From Mycolicibacterium hassiacum DSM 44199 (GTDB lineage Bacteria > Actinomycetota > Actinomycetes > Mycobacteriales > Mycobacteriaceae): a stretch of DNA of 64,000 nt. The translations under genes were made by a program, and so were the position numbers. The notes under the pieces are model-generated. The model worked only from the letters and a program-made list of their open reading frames with translations. It was not told the origin of the DNA and searched no databases. Each line of letters opens with the position of its first letter. The stretch's first letter is position 1. Of the stretch, positions 35,076 to 43,815 are shown one piece after another. The stretch spans positions 806,001-870,000 of the forward strand of contig NZ_LR026975.1 of assembly GCF_900603025.1 (NCBI RefSeq), written 5' to 3'.

Positions 35076-35699
35076 ATGCCGCCCAGCACCGCACCGCGCC
35101 GCCCCAGCAACGGGAAACAGCTGCGCGCGGACCGCACCCGGGCGCGGGTCATCGACGAGACCGTGCGCTGCATCCTCGAGGAGGGGTTCGGCGCGGCCAG
35201 CGCCAAACACATCACCGAACGCGCCGGGGTCACCTGGGGGGTGATCCAGTACCACTTCGGGGACCGCAACGGGTTGCTGATGGCCGTCGTCGACGAAGGG
35301 TTCGGCCAGCTGCTGAACTGTCTGGCCGAGGTGCAGGCCCGGATCGCCGGCCACCACGGACGGCGCCGGGCCGAGTTGGTCATCAACGCGGTCGCGGACG
35401 CGTTTCTGAGCCCGACCTCGATTGCGGCGCTGGAGATCCTGATCGCCACCCGCACCGGCCGCTCCGACATGGAGCAGCGTCATCTCGCCGAACTGTTCGC
35501 CACGCTCACCAAGCTGGGCCGGCTGGTCGCCGAGGGGCTCGACGAGGCCGACGCGGACGCGGTGGGCAACCTCATCTGGACCACCCTGATGGGCACGATG
35601 GTCGCCCGGATGACCGTCGAGGAACCGATCGACGTGAGCCGCGAGCTGCGGGCGCTGACCGACGTGGTCAGCGTCTACATCGAGCAGCGGCTCGGATAG
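35076..35699 (+). CDS. TetR family transcriptional regulator
   Basis: A 207-residue regulator with helix-turn-helix AKHITERAGVTWGVIQYHFGDR (ITERAGVT turning into WGVIQYHFG). It follows another TetR gene by 12 bases and converges on the acyl-CoA dehydrogenase pair by 10 bases. Two tandem TetR genes may respond to different ligands for the same region. The palindrome at 38124-38139, upstream of the dehydrogenase pair, is a candidate target (inference). Confidence 0.85.
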   Translation: MPPSTAPRRPSNGKQLRADRTRARVIDETVRCILEEGFGAASAKHITERAGVTWGVIQYHFGDRNGLLMAVVDEGFGQLLNCLAEVQARIAGHHGRRRAELVINAVADAFLSPTSIAALEILIATRTGRSDMEQRHLAELFATLTKLGRLVAEGLDEADADAVGNLIWTTLMGTMVARMTVEEPIDVSRELRALTDVVSVYIEQRLG

Positions 35700-35709
35700 G
35701 CGCGCGGCG

Positions 35710-36837
35710 TCAGCTGGGCCGGGTCAGCCGGGTGTAGCGGCTGACGTGGTAGTCGGTGGAGCCGAACTCGTACTGCAACGCGGTGAGCCGCTTGAAGTAG
35801 TGGCCGATCGCCAGCTCCTCGGTCAGCCCCATGCCGCCGTGCAGCTGCACCGCCTGCTGGCCGACGTAGCGGGCGGCCCGGCCGATGGTGGCCTTGGCCG
35901 CCGACACCGCCCGGGCCCGGGTCTGCGGATCGGAGCGCAGATTGAGCGTGGCGAGGTAGACGGCCGCGACCGACTGCTCGACCTCCATGTACATGTCGAC
36001 CATGCGGTGCTGCAGCGCCTGGAAGCTGCCGATCGGCTGGCCGAACTGCTGGCGCTGTTTGGTGTACTCGACCGTGTCGGCCAGCACCTTGCGCATGCAG
36101 CCGACCGCCTCCGCGCACACCGCCGCCGCGCCCTCGTCGCGCGCGATCTCGAGCGACGGCCAGGCCTGGCCCTCGGCGCCGAGCAGCGCGTCGGCGGGCA
36201 GCCGCAGGTCGTGGAAGCCGATGTCGGCCGCGCGGTGATCGTCGACCGTGCGGTAGGCGTGCATCTCGAGGCCGGATCCGGCGGCCTCGACGTCCACGAC
36301 GAACAGCGAGATCCCGTTGTCGGTGCGGGCGGTCACCAGCAGGTGCGTCGCCAGCGGGGCGCTGGGCACCACGATCTTCGCGCCGCGCAGTCGCCAGCCG
36401 TCCCCGTCCCGCTCGGCGACCGTCGCCACCTGCTGCCAGTGATCGCCGGACTGTTCCTCGGCCGCGGCCAGCGTGACGATCGCGTCGCCCGCCACGATCT
36501 GTTCCAGCAGTGCGGTCGCCACCGGCCCGCCGGCCCGCAGCAACAGCCCGCCGGCCACCACCACGGTGTCGATGTAGGGCTCGACCACGAGTGCGTGTCC
36601 GAGCGCCTCGGCGATGATCATCGTCTCCACCGGGCCGCCGCCGATGCCGCCGACCTCCTCCGGCAGCGTCGCCCCCAGGATGCCCAGCTCGTGGGCGAAG
36701 CCCTGCCAGATGTCGGGCTGCCAACCGGCGCCGGTCTTGGCCGCCGCCCGGCTCTTCTCGAGGTCGTAGCGGGTCGCCAGGAACTTGGTGAGCCCGTCGC
36801 GCAGCAGCTCTTGTTCGTTGGTGAGGTTGAAGTCCAT
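35710..36837 (-). CDS. Acyl-CoA dehydrogenase, subunit of a likely heteromeric pair
   Basis: A 375-residue acyl-CoA dehydrogenase-fold protein. The N-terminal helices, a less conserved middle domain and the C-terminal QAVQLHGGMGLTEE segment are present. The usual catalytic Glu region near the C-terminus is not recognisable (QYEFGSTDYH instead). In mycobacteria, paired FadE subunits of this kind form alpha2-beta2 enzymes acting on steroid or other bulky CoA esters. The partner gene at 36853-38085 is 15 bases upstream in the same operon. Confidence 0.87.
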   Translation of the reverse strand: MDFNLTNEQELLRDGLTKFLATRYDLEKSRAAAKTGAGWQPDIWQGFAHELGILGATLPEEVGGIGGGPVETMIIAEALGHALVVEPYIDTVVVAGGLLLRAGGPVATALLEQIVAGDAIVTLAAAEEQSGDHWQQVATVAERDGDGWRLRGAKIVVPSAPLATHLLVTARTDNGISLFVVDVEAAGSGLEMHAYRTVDDHRAADIGFHDLRLPADALLGAEGQAWPSLEIARDEGAAAVCAEAVGCMRKVLADTVEYTKQRQQFGQPIGSFQALQHRMVDMYMEVEQSVAAVYLATLNLRSDPQTRARAVSAAKATIGRAARYVGQQAVQLHGGMGLTEELAIGHYFKRLTALQYEFGSTDYHVSRYTRLTRPS

Positions 36838-36852
36838 GTGTCGGCTCCCGAT

Positions 36853-38085
36853 CTAGAGTCCCAGAGCTGCCTTGGCCAGGATGTTGCGCTGAATCTCGTT
36901 GCTCCCGGCGTAGATCGAGCCGGCCCGGTCGTTGAGATAGCGCAACGGCGCCACCGCCTGCCACGGTTCGCCGCTGACGTAGCCGTCCGGTGGCGGCTGG
37001 TAGTCGGCGACCGGCCCGCCCGGGGCGGTGGCGTGGGGCTGGTAGACGCGGCCGCGCGGCCCGGCGGCCTCCATGGCCAACTCGGTCAGCGTCTGGCTCA
37101 ACTCGGTGCCCAGCACCTTGAGCATCGACGAGGCCGGGCCGGGATTCCGGCCCTCCGCGACGCCGGCCAGGATCCGGTACTCCAGGATCTCCAACACCTC
37201 GGTGCGGATCCGGGCGTCGGCGAGCTTGCGGGCGAACGCGGGGTCGTCGAGCAGGCGGCCGCCCAGCGGTCCGGGCTGCTCGGCGGCGACGGCGGCGATG
37301 TTCTCGGCCATCACCTGCAGCGCCGGCGAGTACGCGGTGCCGCCGCGCTCGAACTCCAGCAGGTACTTCGCGACGGCCCAGCCCTCGTCGATCCTGCCGA
37401 CGACGTTGGACTTGGGCACCCGCACGTGGTCGAAGAAGACCTGGTTCTGCACCTCCTCACCGGAGGTCATGACCAGCGGGCGGATCTCGATCCCCGGCGA
37501 GGTCATGTCGATCAGCAGGAACGTGATGCCCTGCTGTTTCTTCGCGGTCCTGGAGGTGCGCACCAGCGCGAACATCCAGTTCGCTTCCCGCGCATGCGTG
37601 GTCCAGATCTTGCTGCCGGTGCACACCAGGTGGTCGCCGTCGTCGACGGCGGCCATCGACAGCGCGGCCAGGTCCGAGCCCGCCTCCGGTTCGGAGTAGC
37701 CCTGGCAGAAGAACACCTCACCGGTCAGGATCCGCGGCAGGAAGTAATCCTTCTGTTCCTTGGTGCCGAAGGCGATCAGCGCGTGGGCGACCATCTTGAT
37801 CCCCATCGGCGACAGCGAGGGGGCGCCGGCGAGCGTGCACTCCCGATTGAAGATGTAGTGCTGGGTCAGCGTCCAGTCGCACCCGCCGTACTCCACCGGC
37901 CAGGCGGGCGCGGCCCAGCCCCGTTCGTGCAGGATGCGCTGCCATTTCAGACTCGCCTCGTGGTCGGCGTAGACGCTGGTCATCAGGCGCCCGGCGCGGC
38001 GCAGATCCGGCGTCAGCTTTTCGTCCAGAAAGCGGCGCACCTCGTCACGAAACGCGATGTCGGCTTCCGACCACGTGAGTTCCAT
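36853..38085 (-). CDS. Acyl-CoA dehydrogenase, second subunit of the pair
   Basis: A 410-residue acyl-CoA dehydrogenase. It has the flavin-contacting YSEPEAGSDLAALS, KIWTTHAR, and the C-terminal IYAGSNEIQRN. In many homologues this last motif is YEGTxEIQR, with Glu as catalytic base; here Ala replaces Glu. This points to a base elsewhere in the complex. ATG 38085 is used (the preceding GTG is also in frame). An exact 6-bp-arm palindrome lies 39-54 bases upstream. It is the first gene of the pair. Confidence 0.88.
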   Translation of the reverse strand: MELTWSEADIAFRDEVRRFLDEKLTPDLRRAGRLMTSVYADHEASLKWQRILHERGWAAPAWPVEYGGCDWTLTQHYIFNRECTLAGAPSLSPMGIKMVAHALIAFGTKEQKDYFLPRILTGEVFFCQGYSEPEAGSDLAALSMAAVDDGDHLVCTGSKIWTTHAREANWMFALVRTSRTAKKQQGITFLLIDMTSPGIEIRPLVMTSGEEVQNQVFFDHVRVPKSNVVGRIDEGWAVAKYLLEFERGGTAYSPALQVMAENIAAVAAEQPGPLGGRLLDDPAFARKLADARIRTEVLEILEYRILAGVAEGRNPGPASSMLKVLGTELSQTLTELAMEAAGPRGRVYQPHATAPGGPVADYQPPPDGYVSGEPWQAVAPLRYLNDRAGSIYAGSNEIQRNILAKAALGL

Positions 38086-38123
38086 CACTGATCCCCTGTC
38101 TGCAGCGGCATGCCACAGAGTAA

Positions 38124-38139
38124 ACCTAGTTACCTAGGT
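38124..38139. promoter_or_regulatory. Palindromic operator candidate ACCTAG-TTAC-CTAGGT
   Basis: Exact 6-bp arms around a 4-bp centre, 39 bases upstream of the acyl-CoA dehydrogenase pair on the other strand. It has the size of a TetR-family site, and two TetR genes lie just beyond the pair. Confidence 0.5.
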
Positions 38140-38555
38140 GCGATGCAAATCGGCTGCCCGCCGGATGACCTAAATGCGGTTACGCTCAATCGGTTACGGG
38201 AATTGCGGATAGAGAAAGGCGGGCGATTCTTGGATAAAACACCCGTCAATTTTTGTGAGTGCCGTAAATTGAACCGCACGCTGTGGGGAGGAGTGCGGAG
38301 CGGCGCTGAACCTTGCTACCGATCAAGATGGGGATACCCGGGCTGGCCCTGGGCGGTCGCCCAATCGTACAGCGGCAAATATTCGATGAACGAAATGTTG
38401 CTGAGAACGGCGATTTGGATCGGGCGTCCGGTCGACGCCACCCGGCCTGTCCAGTTACGATCCGGCGAATTGATGGGGCAGCGCGATCACAGCGCCGGGT
38501 GTGATGCTCGGCGGTTCCGGGTGCCCACCCGGACAGTGGTTACCGAGGCGGTCGG
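38140..38555. other. AT-richer intergenic region, no gene recognised
   Basis: About 415 bases of lower GC content. A 149-codon open frame crosses it but has no ribosome site, atypical codons and a translation with no recognisable motif, so it is not called. Two direct copies of CGGTTACG (38177-38184 and 38191-38198, 14-bp period) are the only repeats seen. Confidence 0.5.
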
Positions 38556-39488
38556 GTGAACTGGGATCTGTACGTCGATACGGTGTGCGTGGGCGCCGGG
38601 GTGGCCGGGCTGGCGACCGCGATATCGGTCGTCGACCGCGGTGGCAGCGTGTTCGTCGCGGCCCCGCCCGAGCCGAATCCGTCCCTCGACGATCCCACCG
38701 GAGACCGACTGCACCGGTGGCTGGGCACCCGCATCCTCGACGCCGAGACCAACCGCTACCTGGCCGCGCTGGCCTCCGACCTCGGGCCGTTCCGCCGTGT
38801 CCTGCGCGAGCACGGGATGCCGGTGTCCGTTCCGGTCACCATCGTGCGCGCCGCGCCGACCGCACCCGCCCGCGCGGTGACCCCGTTCGTCGGCGCCCGG
38901 CTGCGGGCCTGGGCGGCCCGGTGCCTGGCGTCGCCCAGCGGATTCGTCCGCACCCAGGTGACCGACCGGCGCTGGGCCGAACTGCACACCGTCGACGGCG
39001 AGCTGATCGAGGTCATCGACGTGGGGTCGATGACGCCCACCTCCGAGGACGCCGCCGGGTCGCTGTTCGACTGGCTGGTCGCCACCGCCCTCGACCGGGG
39101 AATCCGCGTGTGGCCGGACTTCGGTCTGCAGCGCATCGTGTTCGAGGCGGGTCAGGCGGTCGGTGCCGTGTTCGCCACGCCGCGCGGACCGGTGACGGTC
39201 CGCGCCGAGCGCGGCGTGACGCTCTCGTCCGGCGGGCCGAGCGGGCGGATCCCGGTGCGCCAGCCGGCCTGGGCCGTCGATGAGCCCACCCGGGTCTGTC
39301 TGGTCAGCCGGCGGGCGAGCCGGTTCGGCCGGGTGGAGCTGCTCGCCTCCGGGTGCGGGCTGCCCACCACGGCACCGGCCTGCCGCGCCGACATCCGGCG
39401 CGTGCACGCCAAGCTGCACGAGTCGCCCAGCCGGTTGGCGGTGTATCGGTGCGGGGCCTCCGGCAGCGACCGGATCACCGACCAGTAG
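38556..39488 (+). CDS. FAD/NAD-binding Rossmann protein, short, function unknown
   Basis: A 310-residue protein starting at GTG 38556. VCVGAGVAGLATAISVVDRG near residue 10 is a clear GxGxxG dinucleotide fold with a charged residue at the end of strand 2. The rest lacks the second FAD motif and the C-terminal cap seen in fumarate-reductase or ketosteroid-dehydrogenase relatives, and the last 60 residues are Arg/Ser-rich. It may be a truncated or diverged flavoprotein. It is followed by purU after 57 bases. No function is assigned. Confidence 0.6.
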   Translation: MNWDLYVDTVCVGAGVAGLATAISVVDRGGSVFVAAPPEPNPSLDDPTGDRLHRWLGTRILDAETNRYLAALASDLGPFRRVLREHGMPVSVPVTIVRAAPTAPARAVTPFVGARLRAWAARCLASPSGFVRTQVTDRRWAELHTVDGELIEVIDVGSMTPTSEDAAGSLFDWLVATALDRGIRVWPDFGLQRIVFEAGQAVGAVFATPRGPVTVRAERGVTLSSGGPSGRIPVRQPAWAVDEPTRVCLVSRRASRFGRVELLASGCGLPTTAPACRADIRRVHAKLHESPSRLAVYRCGASGSDRITDQ

Positions 39489-39545
39489 CCGGCACCGGCA
39501 CCCGCTGGTGCGCGGTGAAAGCACTGGTGTGACACCCTGTTGCAG

Positions 39546-40442
39546 GTGGGAACCGGATATCCGACGGCGGACAGGGGAAAACTGCCGGCCAAGGACATCG
39601 GCCGGCTGTTGTTGCGGTGCGACGACCGGCCGGGCCTGGTCGCGGCGGTCAGCGGTTTTCTGGCCGAGGCCGGGGCCAACATCATCTCGCTGGATCAGCA
39701 CTCGACCGAGCCGACCGGCGGCACCTTCATGCAGCGCACGATCTTTCACCTGCCCGGGCTGACCGCGGTGCGCGATGCGCTGGAACGGGAGTTCGCCGAG
39801 AAGGTGGCCGCCCGGTTCGGCATGGAGTTCTGGCTCACCGAGGCGGCCAAACCGAAGCGGGTCGCGATCATGGCGTCCAAACAGGACCACTGCCTGTTGG
39901 ATCTGCTGTGGCGCAACCGGCGCGGCGAACTGGACATGAACGTGGTGATGGTCATCTCCAACCATCCGGACCTCGCCGATCAGATCAGGCCGTTCTCGGT
40001 GCCGTTCATCCACATCCCCGCGAGCAAGGAGAACCGGGCCGAGGCCGAACAGCGTCAGCTCGAATTGCTGCGCGGCAACGTCGATCTGGTGGTGCTGGCC
40101 CGCTACATGCAGATCCTGACGCCGCATTTCCTGGCCGAGATCGGCTGTCCGATCATCAACATCCACCATTCGTTCCTGCCGGCGTTCATCGGGGCCGCGC
40201 CTTACCGGCGCGCCAAGGAACGCGGCGTCAAACTGGTCGGGGCGACGGCGCACTATGTGACCGAGGATCTCGACGAGGGGCCCATCATCGAGCAGGATGT
40301 GGTGCGGGTCGACCACCGGCAGAGTGTCGAGGATCTCGCGCGGCTGGGCGCGGATGTGGAGCGTCTCGTGTTGTCGCGCGCGGTGCTGTGGCACTGTGAG
40401 GACCGGATCATCCGACACGGCAACCAGACCGTGGTGTTTTAG
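39546..40442 (+). CDS. purU: Formyltetrahydrofolate deformylase
   Basis: A 298-residue hydrolase releasing formate from 10-formyltetrahydrofolate. An N-terminal ACT domain ([20 protein letters not shown], seen as DRPGLVAAV) is followed by a formyltransferase-fold domain with [22 protein letters not shown] (catalytic histidines) and [16 protein letters not shown] (catalytic Asp). GTG 39546 is chosen; a TTG at 39540 is an alternative. The MaoC gene follows after a strong AGGAGG site overlapping the stop. Confidence 0.93.
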   Translation: MGTGYPTADRGKLPAKDIGRLLLRCDDRPGLVAAVSGFLAEAGANIISLDQHSTEPTGGTFMQRTIFHLPGLTAVRDALEREFAEKVAARFGMEFWLTEAAKPKRVAIMASKQDHCLLDLLWRNRRGELDMNVVMVISNHPDLADQIRPFSVPFIHIPASKENRAEAEQRQLELLRGNVDLVVLARYMQILTPHFLAEIGCPIINIHHSFLPAFIGAAPYRRAKERGVKLVGATAHYVTEDLDEGPIIEQDVVRVDHRQSVEDLARLGADVERLVLSRAVLWHCEDRIIRHGNQTVVF

Positions 40443-40453
40443 GAGGAACACGA

Positions 40454-40906
40454 GTGAAAACCTTCAAGGGCGTTGAGGAGTTCGTCGAGGCGCAGGGCAC
40501 CCGGCTCGGGCCGACGGACTGGCTGGAGATCACCCAGGAGCGCGTCAACCAGTTCGCCGACGCCACCGGTGATCATCAGTGGATCCACGTCGATCCGGAG
40601 CGGGCGGCCCAGGGCCCGTTCGGCGGCACCATCGCCCACGGTCTGCTGACGCTGTCGCTGACCCCGTACTTCACCCACCAGTTGTACACCGTGGAGAACG
40701 TCAAGATGGCAATCAACTACGGGTACAACAAGGTTCGGTTCATCACCCCGGTGAGGGTGGGGTCGAGGATCCGGGCCAGCGCCGAGGTCACCAAGGTGGA
40801 TCGGATCGAGGGCGGGGTGCAGGTGACGCTGACCACCACCATCGAGCTGGAGGGCTCGGAGAAGCCGGCCATGGTCGCCGAGTCGATCGCGCGCTTCCTG
40901 GGTTAG
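40454..40906 (+). CDS. MaoC-family (R)-specific enoyl-CoA hydratase
   Basis: A 150-residue single-hotdog hydratase. The catalytic segment ATGDHQWIHVD has the Asp and His of the R-hydratase motif, followed by GGTIAHGLLTLSL. Such enzymes hydrate trans-2-enoyl-CoA to the R-hydroxy form. The GTG at 40454 is preceded by AGGAGGAAC, 12 bases after purU. The gene ends at a strong hairpin terminator, so it closes the FAD-purU-MaoC unit. Confidence 0.9.
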   Translation: MKTFKGVEEFVEAQGTRLGPTDWLEITQERVNQFADATGDHQWIHVDPERAAQGPFGGTIAHGLLTLSLTPYFTHQLYTVENVKMAINYGYNKVRFITPVRVGSRIRASAEVTKVDRIEGGVQVTLTTTIELEGSEKPAMVAESIARFLG

Positions 40907-40917
40907 TCGACTGCGAC

Positions 40918-40955
40918 GGGGCCCGGATGCCGGTCACGGTGTCCGGGCCCTTTCC
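40918..40955 (+). terminator. Intrinsic terminator after the MaoC gene
   Basis: GGGCCCGGA (40919-40927) pairs exactly with TCCGGGCCC (40942-40950) around a 14-base loop, followed by TTTCC. It lies between the MaoC gene and a convergent SDR gene and could serve both. Confidence 0.8.
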
Positions 40956-40968
40956 GCTGTCGTGAACC

Positions 40969-41787
40969 TCAGTACTGCGACGACCCCTGGTCGATCGAGA
41001 TCGCCTGGGCCGTCACGAGTTTCGATTCATCGCTGGCCAGCCACAGCACCGTGTCGGCGATGTCGTCGGGTTCGGCCACCCAGATCGGCAGGAACGGGGT
41101 GCTCATGTGCGCCAGCTGTGGGTAGGTCTCCAGCGCGGCGGCGATCGCCGCGGCCATGTCGCCGGTACCCATCGGGGTGTTCACCGGCCCGGGATGCACG
41201 CTGTTGACCCGGATGTTGTAACGACCCAGCTCGGCCGCGAACGCCCGCGCCATGCCGGTCACGGCGTGCTTGCTCGCGGTGTAGTGCACCATGAACGGCT
41301 GCAGTTTCACCCCGGCCGCCGAACTGATCAGGATGATCGACCCGCCCCGGCCGCCGTCGATGATGTGCGGGGCGCCGGCCATCACGGTGTTCCAGGTGCC
41401 GGTCACGTTGACGTCGATGACGTCGCGGAAATCCTCAGGCGTGATCGCATCCCAGGTCTGCGGTGCGGCGATGCCGGCGTTCGCCACGATGATGTCGAGC
41501 CGGCCCAGCTGTGCGACGCCGTCGGCGACCGCGGCGCGCAGCCCGTCGTGGTCGCGGGTGTCGACGATGTGCGTGACCATCCGGCGGCCGGTGGCCTCCA
41601 CCAGCCGGACGGTCTCGGTCAGATCCTCCGGGGTGGCGGGGTCGTAGGGCACACACGGCGGCAGCGCCCCGGCGATGTCGACGCCGATGATGTCTGCGCC
41701 TTCGCGGGCCATCCGCACCGCATGGGCGCGGCCCTGACCGCGGGCGACCCCGGTGATGAACGCGACCCGGTCGGCCAGCCGACTCAT
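40969..41787 (-). CDS. Mycofactocin-coupled-type SDR family oxidoreductase
   Basis: A 272-residue SDR. The N-terminal motif TGVARGQGRAHAV and the phrase ADIIGVDI, followed by an insert in the NAD-binding region (PPCVPYDPATPEDL), match the mycofactocin-coupled SDR group. Serines in LISSAAG and the catalytic YTASK are present. These enzymes keep NAD bound and pass electrons to mycofactocin. The ATG at 41787 overlaps the upstream acyl-CoA dehydrogenase stop (ATGA), so the two are coupled. The mycofactocin biosynthesis genes themselves are not in the window. Confidence 0.85.
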   Translation of the reverse strand: MSRLADRVAFITGVARGQGRAHAVRMAREGADIIGVDIAGALPPCVPYDPATPEDLTETVRLVEATGRRMVTHIVDTRDHDGLRAAVADGVAQLGRLDIIVANAGIAAPQTWDAITPEDFRDVIDVNVTGTWNTVMAGAPHIIDGGRGGSIILISSAAGVKLQPFMVHYTASKHAVTGMARAFAAELGRYNIRVNSVHPGPVNTPMGTGDMAAAIAAALETYPQLAHMSTPFLPIWVAEPDDIADTVLWLASDESKLVTAQAISIDQGSSQY

Positions 41788-42965
41788 CGCTGCGCCTTCT
41801 TCGCGGCCTTGACCAGGTTGGAGCCGATGATCAGCCGCTGGATCTCGCTGGTGCCCTCGTAGAGCCGCAGCAACCGCACATCGCGGTAGATGCGTTCGAC
41901 CGGCATCTCGCGCATGTAGCCGCTGCCGCCGTGGATCTGCACCGCCAGATCGGCCACCCGGCCGGCCATCTCGGTGCAGAACAACTTGGCCACCGACGGC
42001 GCCACCCGGCGGTCCTCGCCGGTGACCCACTGCCGGGCCGCATCCCGGACCAGCGCCCGCCCGGCCGACACCCCGGTCTGTTGATCGGCGATCATCGCCT
42101 GCACCAGCTGGAAGTCACCGATCGGGGTGCCGCCCTGGGTCGCGGTGGCCGCGTAGGTGACCGACTCGTCGAGCGCACGCTGGGCGATGCCGACCGCCAG
42201 CGCGGCGATGTGCACCCGCCCGCGCGCCAGCGACACCATCGCGGCGCGGTAACCGATGTCCTCGCTGCCGCCGACCAGGGCGCCGGCCGGAACCCGCACC
42301 TCGTCGAAGGTGACGTCGGCGGTCCAGGCGCCCTCCTGGCCCATCTTGGCGTCCTTCGGTCCGACCGTGACGCCCGGCGTGTCGGCGGGCACCAGGAACA
42401 CCGCGATACCCGGCCCGTCGTCGTCGGCCGGTCGGCTGCGGGCGAACACCACGAACAGGTTGGCGATCGGGGCGTTGGTGATGAACCGCTTCTGGCCGGT
42501 GATGATCCAGTCGGCGTCATCGCCCGAACCGGCCCGCACCGCCTTGGTGCGCAGCCCCGCCGGGTTGGACCCGGCGCCCGGTTCGGTCAGCGCGAACGAC
42601 GCGACGACCTCACCGCTGGCGATCGGCGCCAGCCACTGCTTCTTCTGCTCCTCGGTGCCGAACCCGACCAGCACCTGCCCGGCGATGCCGTTGTTGGTGC
42701 CGAACATCGACCGTACCGCCAGCGAGGTGTAGCCGAGCTCCATCGCCAGCTCGACGTCCTGGGTGAGGTCCAGGCCCAGCCCGCCCCACTCCTGGGGGAT
42801 GGCATATCCGAACAGCCCCATGCTCTTGGCCTGCTCGCGGATGTCGTCGGGCACCCGGTCGGTCGCCAGGATCTCCTGCTCGCGCGGCATGACCACGGAC
42901 CGGACGAAGTGGCGGGTCTGCGCCAGGATCTCGGCGAAATCGTCGTCGCTGACTTGCGTTGTCAT
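41784..42965 (-). CDS. Acyl-CoA dehydrogenase
   Basis: A 393-residue acyl-CoA dehydrogenase. It has [14 protein letters not shown] in the flavin-contact region, KRFITNAP, the [11 protein letters not shown] segment and the C-terminal [10 protein letters not shown], which keeps the catalytic Glu. It can therefore work as a homomer, unlike the pair at 35.7-38.1 kb. It is first in a two-gene operon with the SDR. Its promoter is shared with the divergent SDR-thiolase-FadE operon, and an exact inverted repeat lies between. Confidence 0.93.
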   Translation of the reverse strand: MTTQVSDDDFAEILAQTRHFVRSVVMPREQEILATDRVPDDIREQAKSMGLFGYAIPQEWGGLGLDLTQDVELAMELGYTSLAVRSMFGTNNGIAGQVLVGFGTEEQKKQWLAPIASGEVVASFALTEPGAGSNPAGLRTKAVRAGSGDDADWIITGQKRFITNAPIANLFVVFARSRPADDDGPGIAVFLVPADTPGVTVGPKDAKMGQEGAWTADVTFDEVRVPAGALVGGSEDIGYRAAMVSLARGRVHIAALAVGIAQRALDESVTYAATATQGGTPIGDFQLVQAMIADQQTGVSAGRALVRDAARQWVTGEDRRVAPSVAKLFCTEMAGRVADLAVQIHGGSGYMREMPVERIYRDVRLLRLYEGTSEIQRLIIGSNLVKAAKKAQR

Positions 42966-43001
42966 CGTGCTCCTTGTCGCGGAAGGCCCTGAGCCGACGA
43001 A

Positions 43002-43020
43002 ATCATATATGAAATATGAT
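43002..43020. promoter_or_regulatory. Strong inverted repeat ATCATAT-ATGAA-ATATGAT between divergent acyl-CoA operons
   Basis: Exact 7-bp arms with a 5-bp centre, in an AT-rich block amid GC-rich DNA. It is 36 bases from the FadE start on one side and 55 from the SDR on the other. The GntR gene that ends the right-hand operon (46222-46920) is the simplest candidate regulator. Confidence 0.6.
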
Positions 43021-43074
43021 GTGCGGTTGACGGGCGCCCGGCCGGGGCCCGACCAGTCCGAGAGGGGTGATCGA

Positions 43075-43815
43075 GTGTCGTTGTTGACCGGTCAAACTGC
43101 CGTCATCACCGGGGGAGCGCAGGGGCTCGGCTATGCCATCGCCGAACGGTTCGTCTCCGAGGGCGCGCGTGTGGTGCTCGGCGACCTCAACCTCGAGGCG
43201 ACCCAGGCCGCGGCCGAGCGTCTCGGCGGCGAGAAGGTCGCGATCGCGGTGCAGTGCAACGTGGTCAACCTGGCCGAGGTCACCGCGTTGATCGACACCG
43301 CGGTGCAGCGGTTCGGCGGGCTGGACATCATGGTCAACAACGCCGGGATCACCCGCGACGCCACGCTGCGCAAGATGACCGAGGAGCAGTTCGACGAGGT
43401 CATCGCGGTGCACCTGCGGGGCACTTGGAACGGCACCAAGGCGGCCGCCGCGGTGATGCGGGAGAACAAGCGCGGCGTGATCATCAACATGTCGTCGATC
43501 TCGGGCAAGGTCGGGCTCGTCGGGCAGACCAACTACTCGGCGGCCAAGGCCGGCATCGTCGGGCTGACCAAGGCCGCCGCCAAGGAGCTCGCCTACCTCG
43601 GGATCCGGGTGAACGCGATCCAGCCCGGCCTGATCCGCTCGGCGATGACCGAGGCGCTGCCGCAACACATCTGGGACCAGAAGGTCTCCGAGGTCCCGAT
43701 GGGCCGCGCGGGGGAGCCGGACGAGGTGGCCAAGGTGGCGCTGTTCCTGGCCAGCGATCTGTCGTCGTACATGACCGGCACCACGCTGGAGGTCACCGGC
43801 GGGAGGTACGTCTGA
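43075..43815 (+). CDS. SDR family oxidoreductase (FabG-like, 3-hydroxyacyl-CoA dehydrogenase-type)
   Basis: A 246-residue SDR with TGGAQGLG near residue 12, [11 protein letters not shown], serines in NMSSISG and catalytic YSAAK. It resembles FabG-type 3-oxoacyl reductases, and beside thiolase and FadE genes it probably oxidises 3-hydroxyacyl-CoA. The GTG at 43075 is preceded by GAGAGGGG; the upstream frame crosses the operator and is not used. Its stop overlaps the thiolase ATG (TGATG). Confidence 0.9.
   Translation: MSLLTGQTAVITGGAQGLGYAIAERFVSEGARVVLGDLNLEATQAAAERLGGEKVAIAVQCNVVNLAEVTALIDTAVQRFGGLDIMVNNAGITRDATLRKMTEEQFDEVIAVHLRGTWNGTKAAAAVMRENKRGVIINMSSISGKVGLVGQTNYSAAKAGIVGLTKAAAKELAYLGIRVNAIQPGLIRSAMTEALPQHIWDQKVSEVPMGRAGEPDEVAKVALFLASDLSSYMTGTTLEVTGGRYV

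Noticed and set aside
38110..38559. 149-codon open frame upstream of the FAD-like gene
   Set aside because: No ribosome site, the start overlaps an operator-like palindrome, and the translation shows no motif; lower GC makes chance open frames likelier.
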